Shown: piece after piece, positions 5,777 to 7,175 of the stretch
Layout of the letters: each line of letters begins with the position of its first letter
Numbering within the stretch: the stretch's first letter is position 1
NCBI GenBank assembly: GCA_025455125.1
Contig: JALONE010000042.1
Span: forward strand, 1-7,175
Reading direction: 5' to 3'
Source: Bacteroidota bacterium
GTDB taxonomy: Bacteria; Bacteroidota; Ignavibacteria; UBA10030
Length of the DNA: 7,175 nt
Program-made: the position numbers and the translations under genes
Notes under the pieces: generated by a model
Seen by the model: the letters and a program-made list of their open reading frames with translations, nothing else
The model's database searches: none
What the model was told of the DNA's origin: nothing

Positions 5777-7104
5777 AGCGGACGCTCGCATCTCTCATGC
5801 TGGTGCTGACGACAGGTCTCGTCGTGACCGCGCAAGAACAACGGGTGATCGAACTTCGCTCCGCCCAGCGTTTGGAAGGGCGTGTGGAGAACGGTGAGAA
5901 TGTCCGGGAGTTGATCGGCGATGTACATTTCGTCCAACGAACGGCCGAGGGGGGAATGGTGTTCGTCTGGTGCGACCGCGGATTACAGTATCTGGACCGC
6001 AATCGCATCGATCTCAGCGGGCGTGTGCGGATCGTCCGCGACAGCATGGTCATCATGGCTCCGGACGGAACGTATGACGGCAACACGCGGCAGATGCAGG
6101 CTCGCAACGGCGTCCGCCTGATCCGCGGACGCATGGTTTTGACCGCTCGCCGCGGTGATTACTGGGCCGATACGCGTATCGCCCGCTTCGTTGGCCAGGT
6201 CGTGTTGGTGGATTCGACAACGACGGTCCGTTGCGAGGATCTCACGTATTTCGAAGAAGAAGGGCGATCGGTCGCTGTCAAGGATGTGCACGTCTACGAG
6301 TCCGTCAATGCGACGGACGTGTATGGGGATTCGCTCATCCATATCGATTCGACCGGATACAGTGTCGTCATGGGGCGCGCGCGTCTCGTGCGCATCGATA
6401 CGTCGGGTTCGGGTATCATCGACACGATGGTGGTTGCGAGCCGCTTGCTCCATTCCTATCGGGATACGACACAACGGTTCGTTGCGGAAGATCTCGTCCG
6501 GGTTGTGCGCGCCGATCTCTCCGCGCGCTGTGGTCTTGCCTTCCTTGAAGGAGGACAGGACCGCGTCCGGTTAGAGTCGTCACCCATCGTGTGGAGTGCG
6601 GAAAACCAGATCACCGGGGATTCGATGACGATCCATCTCGTACAGCGCCGGCTTCGGAGTTTGTATGTGAAGGGAAAGGCGATGGCGGTATCGCAGGCTG
6701 ATTCCGTGCGCACGAACCGGTTCCATCAGTTGACAGGACGCGAGATGACGTTGTACTTTGCCGAGAAGGCCCTCGAACGCGTGGTCGTGGAGCGAAATGC
6801 GACAAGCCTATACTACATCTACGACGAGGAAGCCCCGAACGGCGTCAATCGCTCCAGCGGCGACCGCATCGTCATCGATCTCGCGGACGGGGCGACCGAG
6901 CGAATTCACATCGCCGGAGGAGTCCAGGGAACCTACATCCCCGAGCGGCTGATCGTCGGGCAAGAGGCAGAACAGAATCTGGACGGGTTTTTCTGGAGAA
7001 CGGACCGTCCCCTGCGCTATGGATTGTCGATCATCGATCCGATCCCTGCGATGCCGGGAGTGCCGCAGGCCACAACACCATTAGACGAACGCAAGGCACC
7101 ATGA
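5773..7104 (+). CDS. lptA: OstA-like LPS transport protein (long LptA)
   Basis: Predicted periplasmic Lpt-bridge protein built from OstA beta-jellyroll turns, carrying LPS from LptC to LptD. Residues 1-20 form a signal peptide (KR, hydrophobic core, VVTA before QEQ) without a lipobox. Repeating short strands of 'adds/evaluates' type follow: ELIGDVHFVQ (46-55), RIDLSGRVRIVRDSMVIMAP (78-97), GTYDGNTRQMQARNGVRLI (99-117), DYWADTRIARFVGQVVLVD (129-147) and DLTYFEEEGRSVAVKDVHVY (156-175). A second block (about 270-395) has the same flavour (ITGDSMTIHLVQRRLRSLYV; GREMTLYFAEKALERVVVE) and resembles the C-terminal part of Bacteroidota OstA-like proteins. At 443 residues it is more than twice E. coli LptA (185). 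The last 25 residues are Pro-rich and probably unstructured. A GGGAGAG lies 11 bases before the ATG, and the start overlaps the lptC stop (ATGA). An LptD N-terminal relative is an alternative, but no barrel domain follows. Confidence 0.85.
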   Translation: MKRTLASLMLVLTTGLVVTAQEQRVIELRSAQRLEGRVENGENVRELIGDVHFVQRTAEGGMVFVWCDRGLQYLDRNRIDLSGRVRIVRDSMVIMAPDGTYDGNTRQMQARNGVRLIRGRMVLTARRGDYWADTRIARFVGQVVLVDSTTTVRCEDLTYFEEEGRSVAVKDVHVYESVNATDVYGDSLIHIDSTGYSVVMGRARLVRIDTSGSGIIDTMVVASRLLHSYRDTTQRFVAEDLVRVVRADLSARCGLAFLEGGQDRVRLESSPIVWSAENQITGDSMTIHLVQRRLRSLYVKGKAMAVSQADSVRTNRFHQLTGREMTLYFAEKALERVVVERNATSLYYIYDEEAPNGVNRSSGDRIVIDLADGATERIHIAGGVQGTYIPERLIVGQEAEQNLDGFFWRTDRPLRYGLSIIDPIPAMPGVPQATTPLDERKAP

Positions 7105-7175
7105 GCGAATCGAACGCCCCTTCCAGCATGGAGCAGAATCTCTTGCAGTCGCAGGGGCTCATCAAGCGGTACAAG
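7101..7175 (+). CDS. lptB: LPS export ABC transporter ATPase LptB, N-terminal fragment
   Basis: Only 25 codons lie in the window, running off its right end. The ATG overlaps the lptA stop as ATGA. The visible residues end in LLQSQGLIKRYK (14-25), matching the first strand and turn of LptB-type ABC ATPases (E. coli: LTAKNLAKAYK), just before the A-loop and Walker A. LptB hydrolyses ATP on the cytosolic face to drive LptFG-mediated LPS extraction. An internal ATG at 7128 would give a start closer to the family norm but has no Shine-Dalgarno; AAGG at 7093-7096 favours 7101. The call rests on this short motif plus position right after lptA, where lptB is commonly found. Confidence 0.8.
   Translation, partial: MSESNAPSSMEQNLLQSQGLIKRYK

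Noticed and set aside
4226..5791. 521-codon open frame on the minus strand opposite kdsD and lptC
   Set aside because: It lies wholly over two genes with clear family motifs and intact catalytic residues, has no recognisable domain, and is Arg/Ser/Thr-rich as expected for an antisense shadow in GC-rich DNA.

Overview
The window carries envelope-biogenesis genes of a Gram-negative bacterium with GC-rich coding DNA (high fifties percent by eye). Several traits point to the Bacteroidota/Chlorobiota/Ignavibacteriota (FCB) side of the tree: a lipoprotein-type LptC, an unusually long OstA/LptA-like protein, a plug-plus-barrel outer-membrane protein whose C-terminal end looks like the Bacteroidota 'putative porin' families, and a promoter-like sequence of the Bacteroidota TTTG/TAnnTTTG type. 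The phylum is an inference; no rRNA or other marker is present.

Left arm (positions 1-2733, minus strand): ispE, the CDP-ME kinase of the MEP isoprenoid pathway, is followed with an ATGA stop/start overlap by a large outer-membrane protein gene. That gene is open from 1849 to the window edge (at least 616 codons without a stop). It has a signal peptide, a TonB-receptor-type plug-like domain and a beta-barrel. A 107-bp AT-rich divergent intergenic region (2734-2840) holds the likely promoters and two small palindromes.

Right arm (2841-7175, plus strand): a tightly packed run kdsA-kdsC-kdsD-lptC-lptA-lptB (the last cut by the window edge). After kdsA and kdsC, which are 50 bp apart, every junction overlaps: kdsC/kdsD by 8 bp, then kdsD/lptC, lptC/lptA and lptA/lptB each by an ATGA. 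KdsD makes arabinose-5-phosphate, KdsA condenses it with PEP to Kdo-8-phosphate, and KdsC removes the phosphate to give Kdo, the inner-core sugar of LPS. LptC, LptA and LptB are parts of the machine that moves finished LPS from the inner to the outer membrane. The arm therefore joins Kdo supply to LPS export in one probable operon. kdsB (CMP-Kdo synthetase) is not in the window.

I saw no tRNA, rRNA, CRISPR, insertion sequence, phage gene or sign of recent transfer. The system is a known one. The points worth a second look are the plug-barrel protein coupled to ispE, the oversized LptA, and the divergent promoter region.
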